Assembly (NCBI GenBank): GCA_041658605.1
Contig: JBAZZU010000031.1
Coordinates: forward strand, 1-24,783
From: JBAZWE01 sp041658605
GTDB lineage: Bacteria > Actinomycetota > Thermoleophilia > BMS3ABIN01
DNA length: 24,783 nt
Direction: 5' to 3'
In this document: in pieces, positions 1 through 6,997 of the stretch
Numbering within the stretch: the stretch's first letter is position 1
Layout of the letters: every line of letters starts with the position of its first letter
Translations under genes and position numbers: made by a program
The notes under the pieces: model-generated
What the model was told of the DNA's origin: nothing
The model's database searches: none
What the model saw: only the letters and a program-made list of their open reading frames with translations

Positions 1-714
1 GAGGATATCGTCACGCATACCCTCGAGGAGACCTACGAGCTTATCGATGCCGCCCACGGCGCCCACGGCGGCGAGGTTATCGGGGAGCTTGGGGACATCC
101 TCTTCCATATCTTCTTTCTGTCCAGTCTCGCCGCGGAAAAGGGCTGGGGGGATCTTGCCGGTGTTACCCGCGGCATAATCGACAAGCTGGTGCTGCGCCA
201 TCCCCATGTCTTCGGTGACGCCATAGCGGCCACGCCTGCCGATGTCGTCGAGCGCTGGGAGAAGATCAAGCGCGACAAGGAGGGCCGTACAGGCATCTTC
301 CACGATGTTCCGGCCTCCATGCCTTCACCGCTGTATGCCCAGCGTCTGCAGGCCCGCGCCGCCGCTATCGGTTTCGACTGGGACGATGCCCAACCCGTCT
401 TCGACAAGATCGAAGAGGAAACGGCCGAGTTGAAGGAAGCCCTGGCGCAGGAAGGCGCCGAACTGGAGGGAACCGACAGTAAACGCGGCCCCGAAACAGC
501 GGCTTACCACGAGACCGGCGACATTCTATTCGCTGTCGTGAACCTGGCAAGGAAGCTTCGCGTCGATCCCGAACTGGCCCTGCGGAGCGCATCCATGCGT
601 TTCCAGCACAGGGTTGAGGGAGCAGCCAGGCTGGCCGCGGATGATGGTGAGGAATTCAGCAGTTTGCCTCAGGACCGTCAGGAAGAATATTATCAGCGGG
701 CAAAGGAACTTTAA
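1..714 (+). CDS. mazG: MazG-family nucleoside triphosphate pyrophosphohydrolase (5' end outside window)
   Basis: MazG hydrolyses (d)NTPs to the monophosphate and pyrophosphate, as a house-cleaning enzyme and modulator of nucleotide pools. The frame is open from base 1, so the N-terminus lies outside the window; 237 residues are visible. The first visible domain has the metal-binding pattern EETYE followed about 17 residues later by ELGD, then the family motif VLRHPHVFGD. A linker rich in charged residues leads to a second, more diverged MazG domain (EEETAELKEAL, then ETGDILFAVVNLARK, then the C-terminal RFQHRV segment). This two-domain layout is typical of full-length bacterial MazG. Enolase starts 39 bases downstream on the same strand; mazG followed by eno is common in Actinomycetota. 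Identification is secure; only the start is unknown. Confidence 0.93.
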   Translation, partial: EDIVTHTLEETYELIDAAHGAHGGEVIGELGDILFHIFFLSSLAAEKGWGDLAGVTRGIIDKLVLRHPHVFGDAIAATPADVVERWEKIKRDKEGRTGIFHDVPASMPSPLYAQRLQARAAAIGFDWDDAQPVFDKIEEETAELKEALAQEGAELEGTDSKRGPETAAYHETGDILFAVVNLARKLRVDPELALRSASMRFQHRVEGAARLAADDGEEFSSLPQDRQEEYYQRAKEL

Positions 715-753
715 GAGGGACGATCGTCCCCAGTTTTCCAGGAGGTATAAATT

Positions 754-2034
754 ATGTCGATGATTGTTGATGTGCACGCGCGCCAGATTCTTGATTCACG
801 CGGCAACCCCACAGTGGAAGTCGAGGTTGAGCTGTCAGACGGTTCCGCCGGACGCGCCGCGGTGCCTTCGGGAGCCTCGACCGGCACCTTCGAGGCGGTT
901 GAGCTGCGAGACGGCGTTAAAAAATTGTATGGTGGCAAATCCGTGATGAAGGCCGTCGCGAATGTCAATGGTCCCATCGCCGAGGAGATAGTGGGACTCG
1001 AAGCCTCGTCCCAGCGAGAGCTGGATGAGCTGCTGATCAGCCTTGACGGTACTCCCAACAAGGGCAAGCTTGGCGCCAACGCCATACTCGGTGTCTCCCT
1101 TGCCGTTGCGCACGCCGCCGCGGAAAGCGCATGCCTGCCGCTCTGGCAGTATCTGGGTGGCGTGGGAGCCAATACCCTGCCGGTGCCGATGATGAACATC
1201 CTGAATGGGGGCGCCCATGCTGATAACAACGTGGATATCCAGGAGTTCATGTGTGTTCCCGTGGGGGCGAAGAGTTTTACCGGGGCGCTGCAGATGGGCG
1301 CGGAGGTCTTCCATGCGCTCAAGGCAGTCCTCCAGAAGGACGGCCTGAACACGGCGGTCGGAGACGAGGGAGGCTTCGCGCCGAACCTGGGTTCCAACCG
1401 TGAGGCCGTGGAATATATCATCAAGGCCATAAAGAAGGCAGGTTATAAACCCGGCAAGGATGTGTCCCTAGCCATCGATGCCGCCTCGAGCGAGTTTTTC
1501 AAAAAGGGCAAATATGTCCTCGCCGGTGAGGACCGCAGCCTGACCCCGGCGCAGATGGTTGACTTCTATGCAGACCTTATCGACAGCTATCCGATCGTCT
1601 CGATCGAGGACGGTATGTCCGAGGACGACTGGAAGGGCTGGGCTCTTCTGACTGAGAAAACAGGTGACCGGGTGCAGCTTGTGGGCGACGATTTATTCGT
1701 GACAAATACCGAACGGCTAAAAAGAGGAATTGACGATTCAATAGCCAATTCTATACTCATTAAAGTGAATCAGATAGGTACGCTTTCGGAGACGCTGGAT
1801 GCGGTATCGATGGCCGTGGCGGCTGGATATACGGCGGTGATCTCACATCGTTCCGGTGAGACAGAAGACACCACCATTGCCGATATCGCCGTGGCCACGA
1901 ATGCCGGACAGATCAAGACAGGCGCTCCGTCCCGTACCGATCGGGTTTGCAAATACAACCAACTGTTGCGCATTGAGGAGCAGCTAGGCGATGTGGCCCG
2001 CTATCCAGGCGGGTCGGTTTTCCCCCAGGCCTAG
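754..2034 (+). CDS. eno: Enolase (phosphopyruvate hydratase)
   Basis: Enolase converts 2-phosphoglycerate to phosphoenolpyruvate in glycolysis and gluconeogenesis, as a cytosolic Mg-dependent enzyme. The 426 residues match the usual family length. Visible hallmarks are ARQILDSRGNPTVEVEV at the N-terminus, GASTG for the active-site loop, the catalytic-acid motif GDEGG (Glu205), the catalytic base Lys337 within LIKVNQIGTLSET (the enolase signature), and SHRSGETEDT from Ser364. The ATG is set by GGAGGT at 741-746, seven bases upstream. The gene follows mazG closely and is probably co-transcribed with it. There is no clear intrinsic terminator after the stop, only a GC hairpin at 2121-2139 without a T tract. 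Nothing is unusual in the protein. Confidence 0.98.
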   Translation: MSMIVDVHARQILDSRGNPTVEVEVELSDGSAGRAAVPSGASTGTFEAVELRDGVKKLYGGKSVMKAVANVNGPIAEEIVGLEASSQRELDELLISLDGTPNKGKLGANAILGVSLAVAHAAAESACLPLWQYLGGVGANTLPVPMMNILNGGAHADNNVDIQEFMCVPVGAKSFTGALQMGAEVFHALKAVLQKDGLNTAVGDEGGFAPNLGSNREAVEYIIKAIKKAGYKPGKDVSLAIDAASSEFFKKGKYVLAGEDRSLTPAQMVDFYADLIDSYPIVSIEDGMSEDDWKGWALLTEKTGDRVQLVGDDLFVTNTERLKRGIDDSIANSILIKVNQIGTLSETLDAVSMAVAAGYTAVISHRSGETEDTTIADIAVATNAGQIKTGAPSRTDRVCKYNQLLRIEEQLGDVARYPGGSVFPQA

Positions 2035-2120
2035 CCAGCCCGGTACAAGTCCAGCGCGGTTGTGCGCCGGATGCCGGGAGCTCCGAGGAAGCTGAGGTTG
2101 AGGTTGTTGCTTTTACGCAA

Positions 2121-2139
2121 GGCCGCCCGACGGGCGGTC
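2121..2139. other. GC-rich hairpin between eno and trxA
   Basis: An eight-pair stem (2121-2128 with 2132-2139, one G-T pair) has a three-base loop. No T tract follows on either strand, so it is a weak candidate for a terminator or a processing site in the eno-trxA intergenic region. The rest of 2035-2228 holds no gene that I can support. Confidence 0.3.
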
Positions 2140-2167
2140 CAACCTCCCGCTTCGCAATTATCCATGC

Positions 2168-2200
2168 GCTGACCTGATGACGCCACGCGTTCCGGTCAGC
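2168..2200 (+). promoter_or_regulatory. Inverted repeat in the trxA leader
   Basis: GCTGACC (2168-2174) pairs perfectly with GGTCAGC (2194-2200) across a 19-base loop, ending 11 bases before the trxA ribosome binding site. It could be an operator or a leader hairpin. With only seven pairs it may be chance. Confidence 0.25.
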
Positions 2201-2228
2201 CTGGGAGAAAAGAGGAAGGAGGTGTTTA

Positions 2229-2564
2229 ATGTCGGGCAACAACCTGGTTGAGGTCACCGATTCAAATTTTGAATCAGAGGTGATCCAGTCAGACACTCCT
2301 GTGATCGTCGATTTCTGGGCGGAATGGTGTTCCCCATGCCGCATGGTGGCACCGGTACTGGAAGAGATGGCAGGAGAGCTGGCAGGCGATATCAAGTTCG
2401 TCAAGCTCAACGTGGACTTGAACCGCGAGACCGCGGCCAAGTACAACATAATGAGCATACCAACGGTGATGCTGTTTGAAAAAGGGGAAGTCATCAAGGA
2501 AGTCGTTGGTGCGCTGCCAAAGGAGTCCCTGATCAGGGAGCTGGGTATCAAAGCAGAGATTTAA
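2229..2564 (+). CDS. trxA: Thioredoxin (CSPC active site)
   Basis: A small cytosolic disulfide reductase that passes electrons from thioredoxin reductase to ribonucleotide reductase, peroxiredoxins and other targets. The 111-residue length is typical. The active site is WCSPC (Cys34 and Cys37) in place of the more common WCGPC. The buried Asp is in VDFWAEW, and the cis-proline is Pro78 in SIPTV. The start is fixed by AGGAAGGAGGT at 2213-2223. No thioredoxin reductase is present in the window. A strong intrinsic terminator lies 19 bases after the stop, so transcription of the eno region probably ends here. The Gly to Ser change in the active site occurs in natural thioredoxins and should shift the redox potential only modestly. 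Confidence 0.95.
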   Translation: MSGNNLVEVTDSNFESEVIQSDTPVIVDFWAEWCSPCRMVAPVLEEMAGELAGDIKFVKLNVDLNRETAAKYNIMSIPTVMLFEKGEVIKEVVGALPKESLIRELGIKAEI

Positions 2565-2583
2565 ACGGTAGGGGCAGTATTTA

Positions 2584-2618
2584 CGGGCGGGCCTTTCAGG
2601 CCCGCCCGCTGTTGTTTT
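2584..2618 (+). terminator. Intrinsic terminator after trxA
   Basis: A perfect ten-pair GC stem (2584-2593 with 2599-2608) with a five-base TTTCA loop is followed by CTGTTGTTTT. The stem strength and trailing T-rich run make it the clearest Rho-independent terminator in the window. Confidence 0.88.
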
Positions 2619-2626
2619 GACGCAAG

Positions 2627-2756
2627 AAATCGGGACACTTTGAAAATCGGGACACCTTACTTAATTCATTGAATACGTACAAGTTCATGGTAAATTTTAG
2701 AATTAAGTAAGGTGTCCCGATTTTGTCGCGTCGTCTGTCGCCAAGCTGTCCCGATT
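2627..2756. repeat. Nested inverted-repeat element (MITE- or REP-like)
   Basis: Two sets of inverted repeats are nested. The inner arms are 25 bases long and perfect (2643-2667 with 2700-2724), separated by a 32-base AT-rich loop. The outer arms (about 2627-2640 with 2743-2756) share the same core, AATCGGGACA, with one mismatch and one indel. The core therefore occurs four times, twice in each orientation. There is no ORF inside. The layout fits a non-autonomous transposable element, or a remnant of an IS200/REP-associated tyrosine transposase element whose transposase is absent. It sits between the trxA terminator and the next gene, whose start is 22 bases beyond it. I see no certain target-site duplication. 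Confidence 0.75.
2669..2696 (+). promoter_or_regulatory. Possible promoter in the loop of the inverted-repeat element
   Basis: TTGAAT (2669-2674) and TAAATT (2691-2696) are 16 bases apart, each matching four of six positions of the sigma-70 consensus. The position after the trxA terminator and before the gene at 2778 makes it a plausible promoter carried by the repeat element. Evidence is weak. Confidence 0.25.
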
Positions 2757-2777
2757 TTATTGTAAACTTGTTTTAAT

Positions 2778-3302
2778 ATGTACTGCGTAAATCATCCTTC
2801 CGTCGAAACCCGCGTGACCTGCAGTAACTGCGATGATCCCATCTGTCCGGACTGCATGGTTTTCACTCCCGTCGGGGCAAAGTGCCCCAGATGCGCCCGC
2901 ATGCCAAAGTCGGCGATGGTAACAGTGAAGCCGGAGAGGGTGGCGCTGACTGTATTTGCGGGTCTTGCCGGGGCAGCCGCCGGAGGTTTCCTGTTCGCCA
3001 TCCTTTTATCGCTGACCGGTTTTTTTGCGATCATCGCCGCATACGGCCTGGGTTATGGCATCGGTGAAGCGGTGTCCTGGGCCAGCGGGCGCCATCACTC
3101 ACGCGCACTTGCAATCTGGGCGGCCTCATGCGCGGTTATGGGCGTTCTCTTTCCGTTTATAATGAGCGCTTTTTTGACAGTCGTCGCGAATGGTCCCGGT
3201 CACGCCGCCGCGGGGCTCGAATACGTGCTTATGGCCGGGGGTATCTGGAAGCTGCTCTGGATGGCAGCCGCGGGCTACAGCGCCTGGCAGCGCAATATCT
3301 GA
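2778..3302 (+). CDS. B-box-type zinc-ribbon membrane protein of unknown function
   Basis: A 174-residue protein with an N-terminal double zinc-binding module and a hydrophobic C-terminal part. Candidate metal ligands are Cys3, His6, Cys15, Cys18, Cys23, Cys26, Cys36 and Cys39, spaced as C-x2-H, C-x2-C, C-x2-C, C-x2-C. The phrase ICPDCMVFTPVGAKCPRCA resembles the module found at the N-terminus of some bacterial rhomboid and B-box zinc-finger membrane proteins. From about residue 54 there are three or four hydrophobic segments, but no rhomboid GxSG serine motif, so it is not a rhomboid protease. The ATG lacks a clear Shine-Dalgarno sequence. It stands alone, downstream of the inverted-repeat element and convergent with the next gene. 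A role in membrane protein interaction is possible, but the function is unknown. Confidence 0.8.
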   Translation: MYCVNHPSVETRVTCSNCDDPICPDCMVFTPVGAKCPRCARMPKSAMVTVKPERVALTVFAGLAGAAAGGFLFAILLSLTGFFAIIAAYGLGYGIGEAVSWASGRHHSRALAIWAASCAVMGVLFPFIMSAFLTVVANGPGHAAAGLEYVLMAGGIWKLLWMAAAGYSAWQRNI

Positions 3303-3334
3303 TTAGACGACGAACGCCACGCTCTCGACAGCCT

Positions 3335-3640
3335 TTATTCCATCTCCAGCTCTACGGCGTGCATGGCGGCGATCTGGGCCATGTTGATCACCACGAAGGG
3401 CGGTTCATCGATCACGAGGTTGGTGGTCCGCTCGTATATCCGGGGTGAGGATAGTGTCAGTCGTTCCTCGTTTACGGAGTGGATGAAATCTGAAGCGCGC
3501 CTCGAGGACGAGCGCGTATCCGCGCTGTGAAATACAATGCCGATCATCTTCAGGCCGCCGCTGTAGACCGTCACCTGGAATCGCCTGTGGTTGCCTCCAG
3601 TCGCATTCGAGGAAAAATCATCCTGGTTCATGTCTGGCAC
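3335..3640 (-). CDS. Small conserved-looking protein of unknown function, last gene of the activase operon
   Basis: A 101-residue soluble protein read from a GTG start; GGGAGG lies five bases before it, whereas the in-frame ATG three codons later is badly spaced. I do not recognise a named family with certainty. The pattern, a short beta-rich start (RFQVTVYSGGLKMIGIVF), then ASDFIHSVNEERLTLSSPRIYE and a hydrophobic strand FVVINMAQIAAM, looks like the small beta-barrel proteins in which a ligand-modulated strand precedes a DFI motif. It begins 25 bases after the activase stop and is probably co-transcribed with it. There are no transmembrane segments, signal peptide or cysteines. The coding call rests on operon position, ribosome binding site and sensible composition. 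Confidence 0.65.
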   Translation of the reverse strand: MPDMNQDDFSSNATGGNHRRFQVTVYSGGLKMIGIVFHSADTRSSSRRASDFIHSVNEERLTLSSPRIYERTTNLVIDEPPFVVINMAQIAAMHAVELEME

Positions 3641-3665
3641 GATGCCTCCCGGAGATAGAGATTAT

Positions 3666-4679
3666 TTACCTGACTGCCGCCCGCTCCTTCTTCCTCTTGG
3701 CTGGCGCATCCTCATTTTCCCATTTTCCGCAGCGGCCGCCCCAGCGGGCGAGTGTCTTGCCGCCGACCTTGATACGCACGACCTCGCAGGTGTTGGAACA
3801 GCCGTTACAGCCGAAGGTTGAAGTCTCGTAGGAGAGGCCGGTGACCTCGAATCCCTTGAAGCCGGTCTCACCAGGATCGAGTTCCAGTTCCATGGCCAGG
3901 ATGGCGCTGCCGATGGCCCCCATGACGTTATGATGCGCCGGGACTACCACCTCCTGGCCGATTGCGTCCTCGAACGCCCGTTTCATGCCGGCGTTGGCCG
4001 CGACACCGCCCTGAAAGACGATCGGAGATTCCAGGTCCTTGCCCTTGCCGAGGTTGTTGATGTAGTTGCGCACCAGGGCGTGGCAGAGGCCGTAGATAAT
4101 GTCATCGATATTCACACCCACCTGCTGCTTGTGGATCATGTCGGATTCGGCGAAGACCGAACAGCGGCCGGCTATATGTGCAGGGCTCTCGGAGCGCTGA
4201 GCGTAGCTGCCGAAGTCCTCTATGGGTATGCCGAGGCGCGTGGACTGGTGGTCAAGGAAGGAGCCCGTGCCCGCGGCGCACACGGAGTTCATGGCAAAGT
4301 CGGTGACGACACCGTCGCGCAGGATGATCAGCTTGGAATCCTGTCCGCCGATCTCAAGCACGGTGCTTACGTCCGGCACTACCTGTGACGCCGCCACGGC
4401 ATGGGCCGTTATCTCGTTCTTGATAACATCCGCGCCGACGATGATGCCGGTAAGATGGCGGGCGCTGCCGGTGGCGCCGACGGCCCGCACTTCGATCTCC
4501 TGGTCTTCGAGAAGATCAGTCAGTTCCTGAAGTCCCTCCTGCACCGCCTTGATCGGCTGGCCCTGGGTGCGGCGGTAGATCGACGCGAGCACGTCAGCGT
4601 GTTCGTCGAGTATCACCAGGTTTGTGCTTACCGAACCGACGTCGATGCCGAGGTAGCCTGTTTTTGCCGGAATTTCCAA
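3666..4679 (-). CDS. BadF/BadG/BcrA/BcrD-type ATPase, activase of a 2-hydroxyacyl-CoA-dehydratase-like system (COG1924 type)
   Basis: ASKHA-fold ATPases of this family carry one [4Fe-4S] cluster at a homodimer interface and couple ATP hydrolysis to low-potential electron transfer into a partner iron-sulfur protein. The protein has the phosphate-1 loop GIDVGSVSTN, the motif NSVCAAGTGSF with Cys134, and GRCSVFAESD with Cys173. The 39-residue gap between these cysteines matches the cluster ligands Cys127 and Cys166 of the Acidaminococcus HgdC activator. A C-terminal extension adds CNGCSNTCEVV and GGRCGKW, so more metal-binding cysteines than HgdC. The start is TTG, fixed by AAGGAG five bases upstream. 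It lies 26 bases after the COG3581-type gene in the same operon. The family call is secure; the partner and substrate are not known. Confidence 0.88.
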   Translation of the reverse strand: MEIPAKTGYLGIDVGSVSTNLVILDEHADVLASIYRRTQGQPIKAVQEGLQELTDLLEDQEIEVRAVGATGSARHLTGIIVGADVIKNEITAHAVAASQVVPDVSTVLEIGGQDSKLIILRDGVVTDFAMNSVCAAGTGSFLDHQSTRLGIPIEDFGSYAQRSESPAHIAGRCSVFAESDMIHKQQVGVNIDDIIYGLCHALVRNYINNLGKGKDLESPIVFQGGVAANAGMKRAFEDAIGQEVVVPAHHNVMGAIGSAILAMELELDPGETGFKGFEVTGLSYETSTFGCNGCSNTCEVVRIKVGGKTLARWGGRCGKWENEDAPAKRKKERAAVR

Positions 4680-4705
4680 TGGTGCTCCTTTGATGTTCGT
4701 TTTCC

Positions 4706-5797
4706 TTACGCGATAGCCAGGCGGCTCTTGCGCCTGGCGGCCAGCAGGTCCGTGAAAGCCTCGACGCGTGTGACCATGCCGGCACGGCCGGTCTGCTCGT
4801 CGAAAGCCAGTGTCAGCACAGGGATATCATGTGTCTGCTGGACTCTGGGAATAATGCTTGTTGCGATGTTCTCCGGCATGCAGCCAAAGGGAAGCAGCTG
4901 GATGACGCCGTCGAAACCGCGCTCGGCGAACATGACGATGCCGCCGATGGTCTCGCGGCCCTCGCCGCCGACGTTGTGGTTGAGGTAAGGCGCCGCCTTC
5001 TCTTCCACTAGTTTCTTCGGATAGCCGTAGATCTTGTTGTCCCGCTTGGGGGCGATCCAGTCGGTGACCCAGACGCTCCGCTCCAGGTACGCGTCCATGT
5101 GGCCCAGTATCTCCTCCAGGCCGAAGTTGCTGAAGGGCTCGAGCAGCAAGTAGAACTCGCCGACGATGCCTATCTTCATCACCCGGCGGCCAGGATCCTG
5201 AACCACCGCTTCGATGATCCTCATCGCCTCGGCGGAAGCCTCTTCGATCTCCGCGGCTGTGTGGGCCAGCGTAAGTATCTCCTCGGCCTGTTTGATAGCA
5301 CGGCCCGTGTCTCCACGGTTGACCTCATAAGCCCTGATCTGAAGGGAGCGCTTGTAAAGCCAGTCGAAAGCGCGGCCCTTGGCGAAGGAAAGCTTGAGTA
5401 CCTTCCAGAGGCCCCGGATGCTCAGACCCGGCGAAAGCATCTCGAAGGTTTTGTAGAAAGCCCGTTTGCCGTCAATAAAAGGTTCCAGCATGATAAATTT
5501 GAAATCGTAACCCAGGTCGCGCAGGATGCGCTCCTCGACGATGCCGTAGTATCCGAATCGGCAGGGGCCATGGCCACCGGCCATGATAAGCGTGTCGGCG
5601 CCGGCTTCCAGGCCCTCGATGAAGTTTCCGATGTTTATCTTCAGCGGCAGGCAAGCGAACTCAGGGCTGTGCTTTGCCCCGATCTGCAGCGTTCTGGTAG
5701 TCGATGGCGGCGGCTTGACGTATTCGACGTCAAGGCGGCGGAAAAGGTCTTCGAGCATGTAGTGCAGGTGGCCCATGTGGGGAGTCGTGATTTTCAT
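4706..5797 (-). CDS. 2-hydroxyacyl-CoA-dehydratase-like (HgdB-related) protein, COG3581 type
   Basis: A 363-residue protein related to the iron-sulfur subunits of 2-hydroxyglutaryl-CoA dehydratase but belonging to an uncharacterised group that accompanies the COG1924 activases. Three conserved-looking cysteines occur in motif-like contexts: Cys49 in FACLPLKINIGN, Cys79 in GGHGPCRFGYYG and Cys306 in LPFGCMPENI; they could ligate a [4Fe-4S] or larger cluster. The C-terminal block LAFDEQTGRAGMVTRVEAF closely parallels the end of the upstream protein, so the two are paralogues. The start is ATG with GGGAG about seven bases upstream. No acyl-CoA transferase or acyl-CoA dehydrogenase gene is adjacent, which argues against a standard amino-acid fermentation role. 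Confidence 0.82.
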   Translation of the reverse strand: MKITTPHMGHLHYMLEDLFRRLDVEYVKPPPSTTRTLQIGAKHSPEFACLPLKINIGNFIEGLEAGADTLIMAGGHGPCRFGYYGIVEERILRDLGYDFKFIMLEPFIDGKRAFYKTFEMLSPGLSIRGLWKVLKLSFAKGRAFDWLYKRSLQIRAYEVNRGDTGRAIKQAEEILTLAHTAAEIEEASAEAMRIIEAVVQDPGRRVMKIGIVGEFYLLLEPFSNFGLEEILGHMDAYLERSVWVTDWIAPKRDNKIYGYPKKLVEEKAAPYLNHNVGGEGRETIGGIVMFAERGFDGVIQLLPFGCMPENIATSIIPRVQQTHDIPVLTLAFDEQTGRAGMVTRVEAFTDLLAARRKSRLAIA

Positions 5798-5838
5798 CGA
5801 TTCGCTCCCGGGATGTCAGTTATGCCAAAAGGCTGCAT

Positions 5839-6834
5839 CTATGCCACCGCCACTGAATTTTTCTTCTTGCGCATGAGCATGTCGATGAAAGCCTCTATGC
5901 GGGTGATGAGGCCGGCCTCACCGCTGTGTTCGTCGATCGTGAGCGACATCAGCGGAACGTTGTGCATGCGCGCGCGGTGTTCAATCAGTACCTGGATCAG
6001 CGAATCCGGTCCGCATGCGAACGCCAGTACATAGATGACGCCGTCGACCATGTCATTCCTCGTCCAGTGGTTTATGGCTCCCATGATCTCTTTCTCATAG
6101 GTCCAGTAAAGTTCCTTGGGAACATCGGTAGCTTCTTTCATGAGCACGTGATGATCGGTCATCTCCGGCACGGTCAGCTCGGCGCCCATCTCTTCCAGGC
6201 GCGCTACCAGGTTCTGCGTGATGTAACCGTCGTAGATGTTATAGGGATGTCCGAGCAGGCCGATGCGCTTGCGCTTCTCTTTCGGCGGTCGCGACCGTGT
6301 CTGGTTGAGCCGGCTGGCTGGCAGCATGTCGACCGGCTTCATTCCATTGACCAGGCTTTCGTCGTACTGCCGCTGGGCCAGGCGCGCCGACTCCAGGGCA
6401 GCGATGGCATCCAGCCTGCCCAGGCCGAACTCGTCCCGCGCGAAGTTGATCAGCTGGAACTTGAACTCGCCCGGCTTCTCACGCTGGTTTAGCTTGGGAG
6501 TTAGAAGCGGCGGCAGCTCGAGCTGCCTGGCCACGGCTGCGATCATGTCAGGCAGCCCGAGGAATTTGGGGCAGGTATAGGCGCGCTCCTCCACGCTGAC
6601 CACGCGGGGGACAAACAGGGCATCCACTTTCTTGTCCCGGAGCGCCATGCAGTGCCCGTAAAAGGCTTTGACGGGAACGCAGAGTTCGTTCTCCGCGACC
6701 TTGACGCCGGCAGAAAGGATCTTCTTGTTGGTCAGGGGCGAGGTCTCGACCTCGAGGCCCAGCTCCGTCAGGAAAGTCTTCCAGAAGGGCAGGTATTTAT
6801 AGTAAAGGAGTGATCTCGGAATGCCTACGCGCAT
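5839..6834 (-). CDS. DUF2229-type protein, 2-hydroxyacyl-CoA-dehydratase-like, COG3580 type
   Basis: A 331-residue protein opening with the family's characteristic MRVGIPRSLLYYKYLPFW, which is why I start it at 6834 and not at an in-frame ATG 13 codons upstream; neither has a good Shine-Dalgarno sequence. Cysteines are at Cys52 (ELCVPVKAFYGHC), Cys62, Cys88 (AYTCPKFLG) and Cys274 (AFACGPDS). The last block, LTIDEHSGEAGLITRIEAF, matches the next gene's product. In many bacteria this domain is fused with the activase and the COG3581 domain in one very long protein of well over 1000 residues; here the three parts are separate genes in one operon. It is the first gene of the unit, with a possible promoter at 6965-6993. 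The physiological reaction is unknown. Confidence 0.82.
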   Translation of the reverse strand: MRVGIPRSLLYYKYLPFWKTFLTELGLEVETSPLTNKKILSAGVKVAENELCVPVKAFYGHCMALRDKKVDALFVPRVVSVEERAYTCPKFLGLPDMIAAVARQLELPPLLTPKLNQREKPGEFKFQLINFARDEFGLGRLDAIAALESARLAQRQYDESLVNGMKPVDMLPASRLNQTRSRPPKEKRKRIGLLGHPYNIYDGYITQNLVARLEEMGAELTVPEMTDHHVLMKEATDVPKELYWTYEKEIMGAINHWTRNDMVDGVIYVLAFACGPDSLIQVLIEHRARMHNVPLMSLTIDEHSGEAGLITRIEAFIDMLMRKKKNSVAVA

Positions 6835-6934
6835 GGATTTATGCCGTTCTGATTGCAGGTACGACCACCCCATCCCCGCGAGTGGGCATGAGGCACTGTG
6901 GATCTTGAAGTGAGTCTTCCCATAACAGGTTTCC

Positions 6935-6956
6935 GTCCTGGCGCATAACGCAGGAC
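6935..6956 (-). other. Hairpin downstream of the UPF0104 gene
   Basis: GTCCTGGCG (6935-6943) pairs with CGCAGGAC (6949-6956) with one bulged base and a short loop. It lies between the UPF0104 gene and the COG3580-type gene, but no T tract follows on the - strand, so it is at best a weak terminator or leader structure. Confidence 0.25.
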
Positions 6957-6964
6957 AACTAGTG

Positions 6965-6993
6965 ATACTACGGGATTTGGCGCATTAAGGCAA
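6965..6993 (-). promoter_or_regulatory. Possible sigma-70 promoter for the COG3580/3581/1924 operon
   Basis: On the - strand, TTGCCT (6993-6988) and TAGTAT (6970-6965) are exactly 17 bases apart, each matching four of six consensus positions. The site is about 130 bases upstream of the first gene of the operon and just beyond the stop of the preceding gene. Confidence 0.3.
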
Positions 6994-6997
6994 CGCT

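Noticed and set aside
2121..2160. T-box-like GGAGGTTGGACCGCCC string on the - strand
   Set aside because: It loosely resembles the T-box antiterminator core, but reading in that direction leads into the antisense of enolase, and no specifier stem-loop or target gene is present.
3666..6834. Classical 2-hydroxyglutaryl-CoA dehydratase HgdABC
   Set aside because: The dehydratase-like proteins are of the COG3580 and COG3581 types, not HgdA/HgdB, and no glutamate-fermentation genes are near.
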